Origin: an uncultured Pelagibacteraceae bacterium
Lineage (GTDB): Bacteria; Pseudomonadota; Alphaproteobacteria; Pelagibacterales; Pelagibacteraceae
Length of the DNA: 64,000 nt
NCBI GenBank assembly: GCA_902588315.1
Contig: CACIOP010000003.1
Span: forward strand, 33,329 to 97,328
Direction of reading: 5' to 3'
In this document: positions 1-8,578 of the stretch, piece by piece
Layout of the letters: each line of letters starts with the position of its first letter
How positions within the stretch are numbered: position 1 is the first letter of the stretch
Position numbers and translations under genes: made by a program
Notes under the pieces: generated by a model
Told to the model about the DNA's origin: nothing
Seen by the model: only the letters and a program-made list of their open reading frames with translations
Database searches by the model: none

Positions 1-503
1 ATCAAAATAATAAAAGATTTTATTCAAAAAAAATAAAATCTTTAGAAAGTACAAAAAAATACTTTCAAGAAAGTCAGTCTTTGACTGGAGTTGAATTAAA
101 AGAGTTTTCTCTATTATACTTGGTGATAAATAACCTAGATTTGTTGCAAGCAAATATTCATCTGATTGAAAATATTAAATTATTTACTGAGTTTAATAAA
201 AAAATATTTGAAATGATTGTTGAAAAATTAAAATCTGGTTCACAAATTATAATTGAAGATCTTAATTTAGATATTCAATTAATAGAAAAAATAAACAAAT
301 TTGCCCCAATCAAACATATTCTAAAAAATCAATCTAAGGATAATCAAAAAATAATCGAATTATTAGAGGACATCTCTAGAGATTTGATGAATTATGATCT
401 TGAGTTCAGAATCCAGGAATTAGAATCGAAGTTTTCTGTTGATATGAGCGAGTCTACATTTAATGAGTTAAAAGAGCTCAAAAAAAAGCAGAATCTCAAT
501 TAA
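1..503 (+). CDS. dnaG: DNA primase DnaG, C-terminal fragment (5' end outside window)
   Basis: The reading frame is open from the left edge (codons in phase from base 3), so the TTG at 81 is an internal Leu codon and this is the 3' end of a longer gene. The visible 167 or so residues are helical and charged, with no enzymatic motif, as expected for the helicase-binding C-terminal domain of primase, which is poorly conserved between phyla. The call rests mainly on position: dnaG lies directly upstream of rpoD in the macromolecular synthesis operon of most proteobacteria, and the gap to rpoD here is only 67 bases. In the cell it would make RNA primers for replication and contact DnaB through this domain. 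The alternative is an unrelated helical protein; the upstream catalytic domain would decide. Confidence 0.7.
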   Translation, partial: QNNKRFYSKKIKSLESTKKYFQESQSLTGVELKEFSLLYLVINNLDLLQANIHLIENIKLFTEFNKKIFEMIVEKLKSGSQIIIEDLNLDIQLIEKINKFAPIKHILKNQSKDNQKIIELLEDISRDLMNYDLEFRIQELESKFSVDMSESTFNELKELKKKQNLN

Positions 504-570
504 ACTGACTAAATTAGTAATAGATTTTTATATAATTGACATTATATAAGACCTTTAAATTCAAACTATC

Positions 571-2394
571 GTGGAAAGAATTATTACAAAATCATTTGCT
601 AGACTTATGGGTCGAGGAACCCATAGAGGTTTTATCACTTATGAAGAATTGAGTAAATCTTTAGGAAAAAGAAATTTATCTGATGAAAATTTATCTCAAG
701 CATTCATTCATATTTTAGATGAAAACATCACTTTAGTTGAAAAAAAATCAGACTTTAAGGTTTTAAGAAAAAAAGAAAATTCGAATAAAGAAGAGGGTAA
801 AACTATTGAGAAGAGTGATGATCCGATAAGAATGTATTTACGTGAAATGGGTGGAGTTGAGTTGCTATCCAGAGAAGGTGAAATTGCAATTGCTAAAAGA
901 ATTGAGGCTGGTAAAGATGTAATGCTTATTGCATTATCTCAAAGCCCAATTACAGCCCAACAGTTTTTCGAATGGAATAATAAATTACAAAAAGATGAAA
1001 TTTTAGTAAGGGAGATAATTGATATAGATACTAATTATATGGAAGATGAGTCAACTGGTCCAAGCGCAAAACAAAAGAATGCTGGTGAGGGAGAAAAAGA
1101 AGAAGGCTCGTCAGACGATGAGGAAGATTTTAACCCTACACTTGCTGCAATGGAAACAGAGATAAAACCAAAGGTTTTAAAAACAGTTAATACACTTACT
1201 AAGGAATATTCTAAATTAATAAAGTATCAAAAAGATAAACTGGAATGTGTCTTGAATTCCCAAACTTTTTCACCTGCAAAAGAAAAAGGATATGAAAAAA
1301 TTGTAAAAGATATTTTAGAAAATATTAAATCACTTCAGTTGTCTCCAGCAGTCTTGGAAGATCTAGTTCAAAAACATTATATAGAAAATAAAAAAATAAT
1401 ATCTTTAGAAGGTAATTTATTAAGATTAGCGATGGACCATAAAATTTCTAGAAATGAGTTTGTCAAATTTTATGTAGGAAATGAAATCAACCCTAATCTA
1501 AAAAAATTTTTAGATACTAATACTGTTTGGAAACAGTTTTTTATTAAAAATAAGGATGAATTTAAAAATATAAGAGATAGGTTGGTTGAAATTAGCCATA
1601 AATTAGAAATTTCAGTAACTGATTTTAAAAAATTAGTTAGTAGAGTTCAAAAAGGAGAAAAAGAATCTAGGCTAGCAAAAAAAGAAATGGTCGAAGCTAA
1701 TCTAAGATTAGTGATATCGATTGCAAAAAAATATACAAATCGTGGTTTACAATTCTTGGATTTAATTCAAGAAGGAAATATAGGTTTAATGAAAGCAGTT
1801 GACAAATTTGAGTATAGGAGAGGATATAAGTTTTCAACTTATGCAACCTGGTGGATTAGACAGGCAATAACACGTTCGATAGCAGACCAAGCAAGAACAA
1901 TAAGAATACCTGTTCATATGATTGAGACAATAAACAAGATTGTTAGAACGCAAAGATTAATTTTAAGTGAATTTGGGAGAGAGGCTACTCCAGAAGAACT
2001 AGCTAAAAAACTAAGAATGCCACTAGATAAAGTCAGAAAGGTGTTGAAAATTTCAAAAGAGCCTGTTTCTTTAGAGAAGCCAGTTGGAGATGAGGAAGAT
2101 AGTAGTTTGGGAGATTTCATAGAGGATACAAAAGCACTAGCTCCATTGGAACAGGCAATAAAATCTAATCTCGGGGAAGCTACAACAAAAATTTTATCAA
2201 CCTTAACACCTCGTGAAGAAAGAGTTTTAAGAATGAGATTTGGAGTAGGTATGAACACAGATCATACTCTTGAGGAAGTGGGTTTACAATTTTCTGTTAC
2301 AAGAGAAAGAATAAGACAAATTGAGGCGAAAGCTCTCAGAAAGCTTAAGCATCCAAGTAGATCAAAACAATTGAAGAGTTTTTTGGAAAGTTAA
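571..2394 (+). CDS. rpoD: RNA polymerase primary sigma factor RpoD (sigma-70)
   Basis: Housekeeping sigma factor that directs RNA polymerase to promoters. The 607-residue protein has a short N-terminal region 1.1-like part (about residues 1-65), region 1.2 ([21 protein letters not shown], about 87-107), a long acidic non-conserved insert (about 150-200), and very conserved regions 2-4. Region 2.3/2.4 ([20 protein letters not shown]) starts near residue 421 and would melt and read the -10 element. The region 4.2 helix-turn-helix, with [20 protein letters not shown], lies near 574-593. The start is GTG at 571: the frame is closed by TAA at 556-558, so no earlier start is possible except a nonstandard ATT. 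The N-terminal region is shorter than in most alphaproteobacteria. It follows dnaG and precedes two tRNA genes. The identification is firm. Confidence 0.97.
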   Translation: MERIITKSFARLMGRGTHRGFITYEELSKSLGKRNLSDENLSQAFIHILDENITLVEKKSDFKVLRKKENSNKEEGKTIEKSDDPIRMYLREMGGVELLSREGEIAIAKRIEAGKDVMLIALSQSPITAQQFFEWNNKLQKDEILVREIIDIDTNYMEDESTGPSAKQKNAGEGEKEEGSSDDEEDFNPTLAAMETEIKPKVLKTVNTLTKEYSKLIKYQKDKLECVLNSQTFSPAKEKGYEKIVKDILENIKSLQLSPAVLEDLVQKHYIENKKIISLEGNLLRLAMDHKISRNEFVKFYVGNEINPNLKKFLDTNTVWKQFFIKNKDEFKNIRDRLVEISHKLEISVTDFKKLVSRVQKGEKESRLAKKEMVEANLRLVISIAKKYTNRGLQFLDLIQEGNIGLMKAVDKFEYRRGYKFSTYATWWIRQAITRSIADQARTIRIPVHMIETINKIVRTQRLILSEFGREATPEELAKKLRMPLDKVRKVLKISKEPVSLEKPVGDEEDSSLGDFIEDTKALAPLEQAIKSNLGEATTKILSTLTPREERVLRMRFGVGMNTDHTLEEVGLQFSVTRERIRQIEAKALRKLKHPSRSKQLKSFLES

Positions 2395-2398
2395 TTGA

Positions 2399-2473
2399 GG
2401 GCCGTTAGCTCAATAGTAGAGTACTGCATTGACATTGCAGGGGTAGTTGGAGCGTAACCAACACGGCCCACCA
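2399..2473 (+). tRNA. tRNA-Val (anticodon GAC)
   Basis: Acceptor stem GGGCCGT pairs with ACGGCCC, followed by the discriminator A and an encoded CCA. The D stem is GCTC/GAGT, and the anticodon stem CTGCA/TGCAG encloses loop TTGACAT with anticodon GAC. The T stem GTTGG/CCAAC is perfect, but its 7-base loop is AGCGTAA instead of the near-universal TTCRANY (see findings). The gene starts 4 bases after the rpoD stop codon and may be co-transcribed with it. Confidence 0.88.
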
Positions 2474-2530
2474 ATAATAAATTATCTTTAATTGATATGT
2501 TAAAAAAAATAGTATAACTAATTGTCATTT

Positions 2531-2607
2531 GGGCCTGTAGCTCAGTTGGTTAGAGCAGTACACTCATAATGTATTGGTCCCAGGTTCGAGTCCTGGCGGG
2601 CCCACCA
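2531..2607 (+). tRNA. tRNA with CAT anticodon (probably Ile2, lysidine-modified; possibly elongator Met)
   Basis: Acceptor stem GGGCCTG/CGGGCCC, D arm GCTC-AGTTGGTTA-GAGC, anticodon stem GTACA/TGTAT with loop CTCATAA (anticodon CAT), T arm CCAGG-TTCGAGT-CCTGG, discriminator A and encoded CCA. All stems pair, with two G-T pairs. The GGGCCTGTAGCTC 5' end resembles, from memory, alphaproteobacterial tRNA-Ile2 genes, whose C34 becomes lysidine through TilS. Elongator tRNA-Met also has a CTCATAA loop in some bacteria, so the isotype needs a covariance-model test. An initiator tRNA is excluded because the first acceptor pair is a normal G-C. Confidence 0.9.
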
Positions 2608-2754
2608 AATCCAGTAAAATCAACGTTTAGAAATCTTGAGAATATAGATGAATTAAAAAGGAATTTAAAATGGTTTCTGAAAGAAAAAGATATAATTAAT
2701 GCATGTAATTCTGTAATGGAAGATCATTTGGTCAACTGGAAATCAAACCTGTAA
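2608..2754 (+). pseudogene. Remnant of a GntR-family (FCD domain) regulator C-terminus
   Basis: Directly after the CCA of the preceding tRNA there is an open stretch of 48 codons and a stop, with no plausible start codon or ribosome binding site at its head. Its end, with D-I-I-N-A-C-N-S-V-M-E-D-H-L, fits the last helix of FCD ligand-binding domains in GntR regulators, where the usual spacing is D-x3-A-x3-M-x2-H-L. What is seen is only about a fifth of such a regulator. The N-terminal DNA-binding part is absent and the tRNA occupies its place. I read it as a gene fragment left by recombination at the tRNA end. It may also be a chance open frame. Confidence 0.4.
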
Positions 2755-2801
2755 TTTAGACAAAAGAGATAATAGAATATAATAACTATTCTAGATAAAT
2801 G

Positions 2802-4562
2802 TTATATATTTAATATTCGATCAGTCATTTCTTCCCTCTGAATATTCTTATTATTATGCATTTTTTTTATTGGAAGATTAAATTCGTCAATATAGTGATC
2901 CCAAAAATCAGTATTGGCTCTTATTTTATTTACTTGTTCATAGTGATATTTCATTTCATCAATTTTTCCTAATTTTTCGAAGCACTTAGAGGCAAAATAA
3001 TGTGCGAACAAATGATCAGATTTAACATTAATAACATTATGAAAACTTTCGATAGCAGTTTTGTAATTTCCAAGTCTGTAGTTTGAGTTATAAACAAAAT
3101 TAAGCTCTAAATTCATATAATAAGTCATGTATTGCACATATTCTGATGTCAAATGTTCTGTTTCAATAACTGCTCTTTTATAGTTTGCTCTAATTGGAGG
3201 AATTTTATAATATTTTTTATCCATAACAGTTTGATGCATTTCACTACCTGGTATTGGTGTGGCAATAAAAACCCTAAACCAATCAGCATAAATTGTTTTT
3301 AAAAATTCCCTACTGTCTTCTATGTCTTTTTTTGTTTCTCCTGGCATTCCAATAACTATATTGCAGTCCGTATAAATTCCAATTTTTCTACAATTCTCAA
3401 CAACAATAGGTATTTTCTCTAACTTTAAAGGTTTTCTCATTTCTTCTCTTAAAACTCTCATGCTTCCACTTTCAACAGGAAGAACCAATTCATCAACACC
3501 CATTTTTTTTATTAACTTTAAAAACTCAAAATCTAAGGCATAAATTGCTAAAGCATTTTGAAAAAACATTTTTAATTTTTCTTTACCTATAACCTCAACG
3601 ATTTCATATGGACGCTTTTTACCTGCCATAAAATGATCATCTTGAATTACTACTCCTCCAACTCCATAACGCTGAACTAATTTTTCAAGATCTTCTTTAA
3701 CTCTTTCCTTACTCTGGTATCTCATATCTCTTCCATGGGCGGCATGTGATGCACAAAATGTACATTTAAATGGACAGCCTCTTGAAGTCATAATTGGTAT
3801 ACTATAATTATTCAAAATTTTAACATTTGATTGGTTTGTTTCCTCAACATTAGTCACGTTATATCTATTAGAAGTCGGGTTTAATTTGTAGCCTTCTAGG
3901 TCCAATATATCGTAATCCAAAAAAGGAATTTCATCTAAATCATTTATAAAATTGTGCGATAATTTTAATCTATTATTTGTTTTTTTTTCATTTTCTATTT
4001 TTTTATGTGTTGCCCATGAGTTGCTTGTTTCAAAATAATTAATCTTATTTTCAGACTTTAACATTTCTAATAAAGGTTTTTCACCTTCACCAAAACAAAC
4101 TGCATCAACAAAAATTGAATCTTCCAAAATTTCTCTAAACATTGATGTCGGTAGATTTCCACCAACAATTAAAATTGCATTTGGAAATATTTCCTTAGAT
4201 AATTCAGCTAAGTCTAAAATACTTTGATACGCTGGTGTAAATAAAGATGAAATTCCAATAATCGTAGGATTAAAATCTATATTATTTTTATTTTGTAAAA
4301 ATTTTTTAAAATATTCTTTAAATGAAGTATAATTAAACTCACTCTCTTTATTGAGTTCGACATTAAAATCTATAGCGGATGTTTCAATAGGAAAATGTTC
4401 TTTGATGTAAGCACTTAAGGAAATTATTCCAAGAGGGATATCAGTTATTATTGATCCAAAAGATTTATTTCCTTTTTTTATGGTACTTATATTTTTAGGT
4501 GGGTTTACAAAATCATTAAATTCTATATTTGGTGGGACTAAAAAAACTAATCTATCTTGCAT
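2802..4562 (-). CDS. Cobalamin-binding radical SAM protein with TPR-like tail
   Basis: A 586-residue protein of the BchE/MgPMe-type B12-dependent radical SAM class. The N-terminal half (about 1-190) has the Rossmann-like B12-binding fold, including IGISSLFTPAY and ILIVGGNLPTS near 100-140, without the DxHxxG motif, which is normal for this class. The radical SAM core follows, with a clear 4Fe-4S motif RGCPFKCTFC (C-x3-C-x2-C) near residue 260, a GGVVIQDDHF strand, and an IGMPGE motif. The last 100 residues contain a tetratricopeptide-like repeat (ESFHNVINVKSDHLFAHYFA). Such enzymes methylate or rearrange unactivated carbons; the substrate cannot be told from sequence. It is divergent from a BtuB-like receptor only 46 bases away, which supports use of imported cobalamin. 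Confidence 0.85.
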   Translation of the reverse strand: MQDRLVFLVPPNIEFNDFVNPPKNISTIKKGNKSFGSIITDIPLGIISLSAYIKEHFPIETSAIDFNVELNKESEFNYTSFKEYFKKFLQNKNNIDFNPTIIGISSLFTPAYQSILDLAELSKEIFPNAILIVGGNLPTSMFREILEDSIFVDAVCFGEGEKPLLEMLKSENKINYFETSNSWATHKKIENEKKTNNRLKLSHNFINDLDEIPFLDYDILDLEGYKLNPTSNRYNVTNVEETNQSNVKILNNYSIPIMTSRGCPFKCTFCASHAAHGRDMRYQSKERVKEDLEKLVQRYGVGGVVIQDDHFMAGKKRPYEIVEVIGKEKLKMFFQNALAIYALDFEFLKLIKKMGVDELVLPVESGSMRVLREEMRKPLKLEKIPIVVENCRKIGIYTDCNIVIGMPGETKKDIEDSREFLKTIYADWFRVFIATPIPGSEMHQTVMDKKYYKIPPIRANYKRAVIETEHLTSEYVQYMTYYMNLELNFVYNSNYRLGNYKTAIESFHNVINVKSDHLFAHYFASKCFEKLGKIDEMKYHYEQVNKIRANTDFWDHYIDEFNLPIKKMHNNKNIQREEMTDRILNI

Positions 4563-4608
4563 AAATTTTTACTAGTTATATTTTACAATCTATGTATTTT
4601 TAAAAATT

Positions 4609-6477
4609 ATGATAAAAATTTCAATTTTCATAACTTTAATTACATTTTTATTTAATTATAATAACCCATTATTAGCAGCAAATCTTAACGAGTGTAAATG
4701 GCAAAATCGGACTAATATTCCATGTGTTGAAATCAAGAAACATATCTCAAATACCTCAAAATTCGCTAAATCTAATATTAATAGTGTTTTATTTACAAAA
4801 AAAGAAATTGAGGAAATTGGTGCTATTGATTTAATAGATATTCTAAAATTTGTACCAGGTATAAACATAACCCAATCCGGTCCTAAAGGTCAGCAAGCCT
4901 CTGTTTTTATGAATGGAACAGGCTCGAACCACACCTTGGTTATGATTAATGGAATTCCTATAAATGATCAATCAACCACACAAGGACTTCATGATTTTGG
5001 TGTAGATTTTTTACAAACAGTTCAACAAATTGAAATTTATCCTGGTTCAAGCGCAGTTAACTTTGGAGCTAATTCAATTGGAGGTGTAGTAAATATAATC
5101 TTAACTGGAGATTATAAGGAATCAGTTTCTCTTTCAAAAGATAAGAACTCAGGTCAAGAATTTTCAGGAAACAAAACATTTGTATATGATAATTCATCAT
5201 TAAATGTAAAAATAGGTAATGTAAAAAATAAAAGCATAAGTGCCAGAGGAAATGTTTCTAATGAAAAAGATGCCTTAAATAACTACTCAACAAACATCAA
5301 TTATGAAAAATTTATAAATGATAATGTAAGAATTTTTAATACAACTTACTTAAGACAAACTAAAGCAGAGTATGATAATTCTAATGTTAATCAGACAGGC
5401 TATGAAGGTGACAATAAGATGGGATCACTTCAATTTGGTTTAGAGAAACAGCTTGATTCACAAAAAAATAATTATATTTTTTATTATAATATTTATGACA
5501 GAGAATATGACGAAAGAGGAACTATCGATACATATAAAAGCCAAGTTTTAGGTTTAAAATATGATATTTCAAGATTAGTTAATCAAACAATTTCTTTTGG
5601 CGCAGGATCTGAATATAAATATGACTGGGGAAGTTTTAATAATAAAGGATCGTATGAAGCATCAACCAAGGGAAATTCTGACAATCTTGCTATTTACGGT
5701 AATTTAGGTTTTAATTTTTTACAAAATTCAAACATTTCTTTTTTTGCAAGAAGTGACAAGCATAAACACGCTGGGAAAAATAATTCTTATAAATTAAATT
5801 TTGATCAAAACTTTGGTAGCTTTAATTTAGGAGCATCATACATGAATAGTATGAGAAACCCTACACTTTACGAAATGTTTGGAACTGATAATTATGGATA
5901 TTCAGGTAATATTAACTTAAAACCTGAAAAAAGTAATACTTATGAAGTTTATTCAAATATAATTTTTAATGAAAATTTCAATTTATCTTTAAGAGCTTTC
6001 AGAGCTAACATAAAAGATAATATTGAATATATAGACAATAAGTATCAAAATGATACTGATAATATTAATTTGAATCAATCTGGATTTAATAATCAACTGA
6101 AAATTAAACTTAAAAATAAAAGTATAAATTTATTTTCTTCCTTTTTATCATCAAAAAAAGAAAACAATGCAGATCAATTAAGAAGACCAGAAAAAAATTA
6201 TGGTTTAATCATCAAAAGTAAAATTACTAACAATTTTTTTGGAGATTTAGATTTTAATCTTATGTACAATCACTATGGAAAGCACTTTGATACACATTCC
6301 TCCAACTTTAGCACTATAGAATTAGATAGCACCGATTTGATTGATTTAAAGGTTTCAAAGAAACTATTTAATAGTAATTTTTTTGTTAAGATCTCAAACA
6401 TATTAAATGAAAATTATCAAAGGCCTCATGGGTATAATCAAGATAAGAGATTGATTAGATTTGGAATTAAATATTAA
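4609..6477 (+). CDS. btuB: TonB-dependent outer-membrane receptor, BtuB-like
   Basis: A 622-residue protein with an N-terminal signal peptide (about residues 1-24, ending ...NPLLAANLN), a plug domain (about 55-190) and a beta-barrel ending in an aromatic C-terminal strand, LIRFGIKY. The plug resembles vitamin B12 receptors: DILKFVPGINITQSG, then NHTLVMINGIPIND and YPGSSAVNFGANSIGGVVNI, which align well by eye with BtuB plug motifs. The barrel tail ISNILNENYQRPHGYN is typical of the last strands. It would import a corrinoid or another bulky chelate using TonB energy. The next gene, 38 bases downstream, is a small membrane protein, and the divergent neighbour is a B12-binding enzyme. No cobalamin riboswitch fits in the 46-base upstream gap. 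Substrate assignment is inference; a siderophore is the alternative. Confidence 0.8.
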   Translation: MIKISIFITLITFLFNYNNPLLAANLNECKWQNRTNIPCVEIKKHISNTSKFAKSNINSVLFTKKEIEEIGAIDLIDILKFVPGINITQSGPKGQQASVFMNGTGSNHTLVMINGIPINDQSTTQGLHDFGVDFLQTVQQIEIYPGSSAVNFGANSIGGVVNIILTGDYKESVSLSKDKNSGQEFSGNKTFVYDNSSLNVKIGNVKNKSISARGNVSNEKDALNNYSTNINYEKFINDNVRIFNTTYLRQTKAEYDNSNVNQTGYEGDNKMGSLQFGLEKQLDSQKNNYIFYYNIYDREYDERGTIDTYKSQVLGLKYDISRLVNQTISFGAGSEYKYDWGSFNNKGSYEASTKGNSDNLAIYGNLGFNFLQNSNISFFARSDKHKHAGKNNSYKLNFDQNFGSFNLGASYMNSMRNPTLYEMFGTDNYGYSGNINLKPEKSNTYEVYSNIIFNENFNLSLRAFRANIKDNIEYIDNKYQNDTDNINLNQSGFNNQLKIKLKNKSINLFSSFLSSKKENNADQLRRPEKNYGLIIKSKITNNFFGDLDFNLMYNHYGKHFDTHSSNFSTIELDSTDLIDLKVSKKLFNSNFFVKISNILNENYQRPHGYNQDKRLIRFGIKY

Positions 6478-6515
6478 ATAATTGTTTTCAAAAAATTAAA
6501 TGATAAATTAAATCT

Positions 6516-7004
6516 ATGCATTATTTTAAAGTCACATTGGCTCTTTTAGTTGTTTTATCCGTAAGCAGATTTATCCCACACCCACCAAATTTTACAACCT
6601 TACTAGCTTTGAGTTTTTATGTACCGGCAGTATTGGGTTTAAGATATATCCCTGTGGTATTAATGTCCTTATTCTTTACAGATTTAATATTAGGACTACA
6701 TTCTTTAATGGTTTTCACATTAAGTAGTATCTTAATTATTGGATTAATTTCAAAATATTTTAATAGATCAATTTTATTTAGATTAACAGGTGCTTTGAGT
6801 GGTGCTGTAATTTTTTATATCATTACAAACTTTGGTGTTTGGTTAAATGGATCTTATGGTTATAATTTAAGTGGATTAATCACTTGTTATATTATGGCTA
6901 TACCTTTTTTTGGTAATACAGTTTTGTCAACATTTCTATATTCGGTATTAATTGAAATTATTTATTTTATTTTTATTCTTAAAAGAAATAAAAGAATTAT
7001 CTAA
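6516..7004 (+). CDS. Small integral membrane protein with RFIPHPPNF motif (DUF6580-like)
   Basis: A 162-residue protein with about five hydrophobic membrane segments and a motif RFIPHPPNFTTLLALSF near residues 18-34. I recognise this motif from the DUF6580 family of membrane proteins, which often sit beside TonB receptors and resemble substrate-binding (S) components of ECF transporters in size and topology. It starts 38 bases after the BtuB-like receptor on the same strand, so co-transcription is likely. A role in moving the receptor's cargo (possibly cobalamin) across the inner membrane is inferred from context alone. No ATPase or EcfT partner is in the window. Confidence 0.65.
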   Translation: MHYFKVTLALLVVLSVSRFIPHPPNFTTLLALSFYVPAVLGLRYIPVVLMSLFFTDLILGLHSLMVFTLSSILIIGLISKYFNRSILFRLTGALSGAVIFYIITNFGVWLNGSYGYNLSGLITCYIMAIPFFGNTVLSTFLYSVLIEIIYFIFILKRNKRII

Positions 7005-7083
7005 ATAAATTTTTCCTCATATCCATTGGAATAGAGGTTTGGCTAGTTAATGCACCACCAAACCTACCTTTAAAATCACTAAA

Positions 7084-7677
7084 CTAATTATTTGAAAATT
7101 CCTCTAAAATTTTAAATAAAGCATCTATATTTCCATCATTAGAATTTAAAATAGATGCAAACTCCTCTTTTTGTGTTCTTGCTAAACTAAGACCCTCAAT
7201 AATTAAATCTCTAATTAAAGGATTATCAGAATTTTTTGTATAGACCCTCCAATCAATTCTAACTTCTGGTCTATCATCAGTGGCAATTAAAATACTATTT
7301 ACAATAGTATAATTATCGTTCAGGATTTGTTTGTTTTTAACTTCAATTTCTGGATTTGTATATTCAGCCAATCTACTTGAAAAACTTTTTAAAAAATAAT
7401 TCTCGAATAAATTTGAGTATGTAATTTTTTGATCATTATTAAGACCTTTTCTTGCAGGGCCTAGAGAGTAGAAACCAACACCTTTTATATCCACAGTTTC
7501 CATTGCTATTAGTTTAAGTTTTTTTATCTTTTCTTCTTTAGAAATATTTTCAGACAATACTTGAGAGGCTCTATTGACTGTCGATTGAATAAATACGTCA
7601 GGCGAAATGGAATATGCAGGATTAAAATTTGTGAAAAATATTATAAAAAAAAGACTTAAAATAATTTTTTTTTTCAT
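7084..7677 (-). CDS. mlaC: MlaC-like periplasmic phospholipid-binding protein (Ttg2D family)
   Basis: Soluble periplasmic carrier of the Mla pathway, which moves phospholipids between the outer-membrane MlaA complex and the inner-membrane MlaFEDB transporter. The ATG at 7677 gives MKKKIILSLFFIIFF, a clear signal peptide; a longer frame to 7710 overlaps mlaA and would bury that peptide, so the shorter 197-residue form is preferred. The body shows the family signature around GVGFYSLGPARKGLNNDQKITY and the end typical of the fold (EEFASILNSNDGNIDALFKILEEF). It follows mlaA by 8 bases. The frame stays open for 28 further codons after its TAG stop (see findings). The MlaFEDB genes are not in the window. 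Confidence 0.85.
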   Translation of the reverse strand: MKKKIILSLFFIIFFTNFNPAYSISPDVFIQSTVNRASQVLSENISKEEKIKKLKLIAMETVDIKGVGFYSLGPARKGLNNDQKITYSNLFENYFLKSFSSRLAEYTNPEIEVKNKQILNDNYTIVNSILIATDDRPEVRIDWRVYTKNSDNPLIRDLIIEGLSLARTQKEEFASILNSNDGNIDALFKILEEFSNN

Positions 7678-7685
7678 TTTAGCAC

Positions 7686-8477
7686 TTATTTTGTATCTAT
7701 TTCTTCCCAATCATCATCTTCTTTATAAATTACTTCTATGCTTCCTCTTTGAATATTTTTAATTTTATTTGCTCTATCTTGAGTATACAAGCTTTTAACC
7801 GATGCATAAAAATCTACGGAATTTGTCTCTAAATTATTTAAAGACTCAATATTGTTTGATCTAAACTCTACGCCAGACAATATTTTTGTAACTGCAAATA
7901 GCTGACTGTCTAAATATTCATTATTACCGTTTACTGAAATGTTATAGTAAGGATCACCCCCCATTACATTTATGAACATTCCTGCAGTGTCTCTAGTTGT
8001 TGATGGTCCCAAAACTGGTAAAACCAAATAACATCCTGGACCAACACCCCAAGTTCCCAAAGTTTGTCCATAATCTTCCTTAACATACACAGGGAAACCC
8101 ATTTCAGATGCGGGATCAAATATACCCAATATTCCAAGTGTTGTGTTTACAACCAGTCTTCCTGTATTTATACCCGCAAGTTTAAAATCACCTTGTAATA
8201 AATTATTTGGAATAGTTATTAAAGTTGAGAGATTATTTAAAACATTTCCAGTTCCTTTTTTTATAGGTGCTGGCAAAGATCTGTATCCCTTTGCAACTGG
8301 TTTTAAAATAGCTTTATCTAAAGTTTGATTAAATGCGAATGTTGCTCTATTTAATGGCTCAAAACAATCTTTTGTAGATTTACTTTTATTTGATAGCTGT
8401 AAGTCACCATCAGATCCTGCTAAAGCATTTGACGTAAGAAATATGAATAAAAAAATAAATTTTAAAAATCTGTTCAT
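7686..8477 (-). CDS. mlaA: MlaA/VacJ family outer-membrane protein
   Basis: Outer-membrane component that extracts misplaced phospholipids from the outer leaflet and passes them to MlaC. The 263-residue protein has the core family sequence: DCFEPLNRATFAFNQTLDKAILKPVAKGY near residues 37-65, then NNLLQGDFKLAG, GIFDPASEMGF, and EDYGQTLGTWGVGPGCYLVLPVLGPST near 135-160. The signal peptide ends SNALA-GSDG and has no cysteine at the cleavage site, so unlike E. coli MlaA it does not look like a lipoprotein. mlaC follows immediately on the same strand. The gene is divergent from the AmpD-like gene across a 101-base gap that must hold both promoters. Confidence 0.92.
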   Translation of the reverse strand: MNRFLKFIFLFIFLTSNALAGSDGDLQLSNKSKSTKDCFEPLNRATFAFNQTLDKAILKPVAKGYRSLPAPIKKGTGNVLNNLSTLITIPNNLLQGDFKLAGINTGRLVVNTTLGILGIFDPASEMGFPVYVKEDYGQTLGTWGVGPGCYLVLPVLGPSTTRDTAGMFINVMGGDPYYNISVNGNNEYLDSQLFAVTKILSGVEFRSNNIESLNNLETNSVDFYASVKSLYTQDRANKIKNIQRGSIEVIYKEDDDWEEIDTK

Positions 8478-8578
8478 ATTAAACGAATTATATAGTGTTT
8501 TTGTATTTAAAGTAAATCAAGATTTAGTGCTAAAAATGACTTAAATATGGCTTAAAATAATCTAATAATGCAAATAAA

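Noticed and set aside
1914-2258. Antisense open frame of 114 codons inside rpoD
   Set aside because: Mirror of highly conserved sigma regions; composition and lack of a ribosome binding site mark it as a shadow.
2569-2754. 61-codon frame starting inside the CAT tRNA
   Set aside because: The first 13 residues are translated tRNA; only the part after the tRNA is considered, as a gene remnant.
7035-7065. 8-base inverted repeat as a bidirectional terminator between two convergent genes
   Set aside because: Loop of 15 bases and no T run on either strand; kept only as part of the mlaC extension finding.
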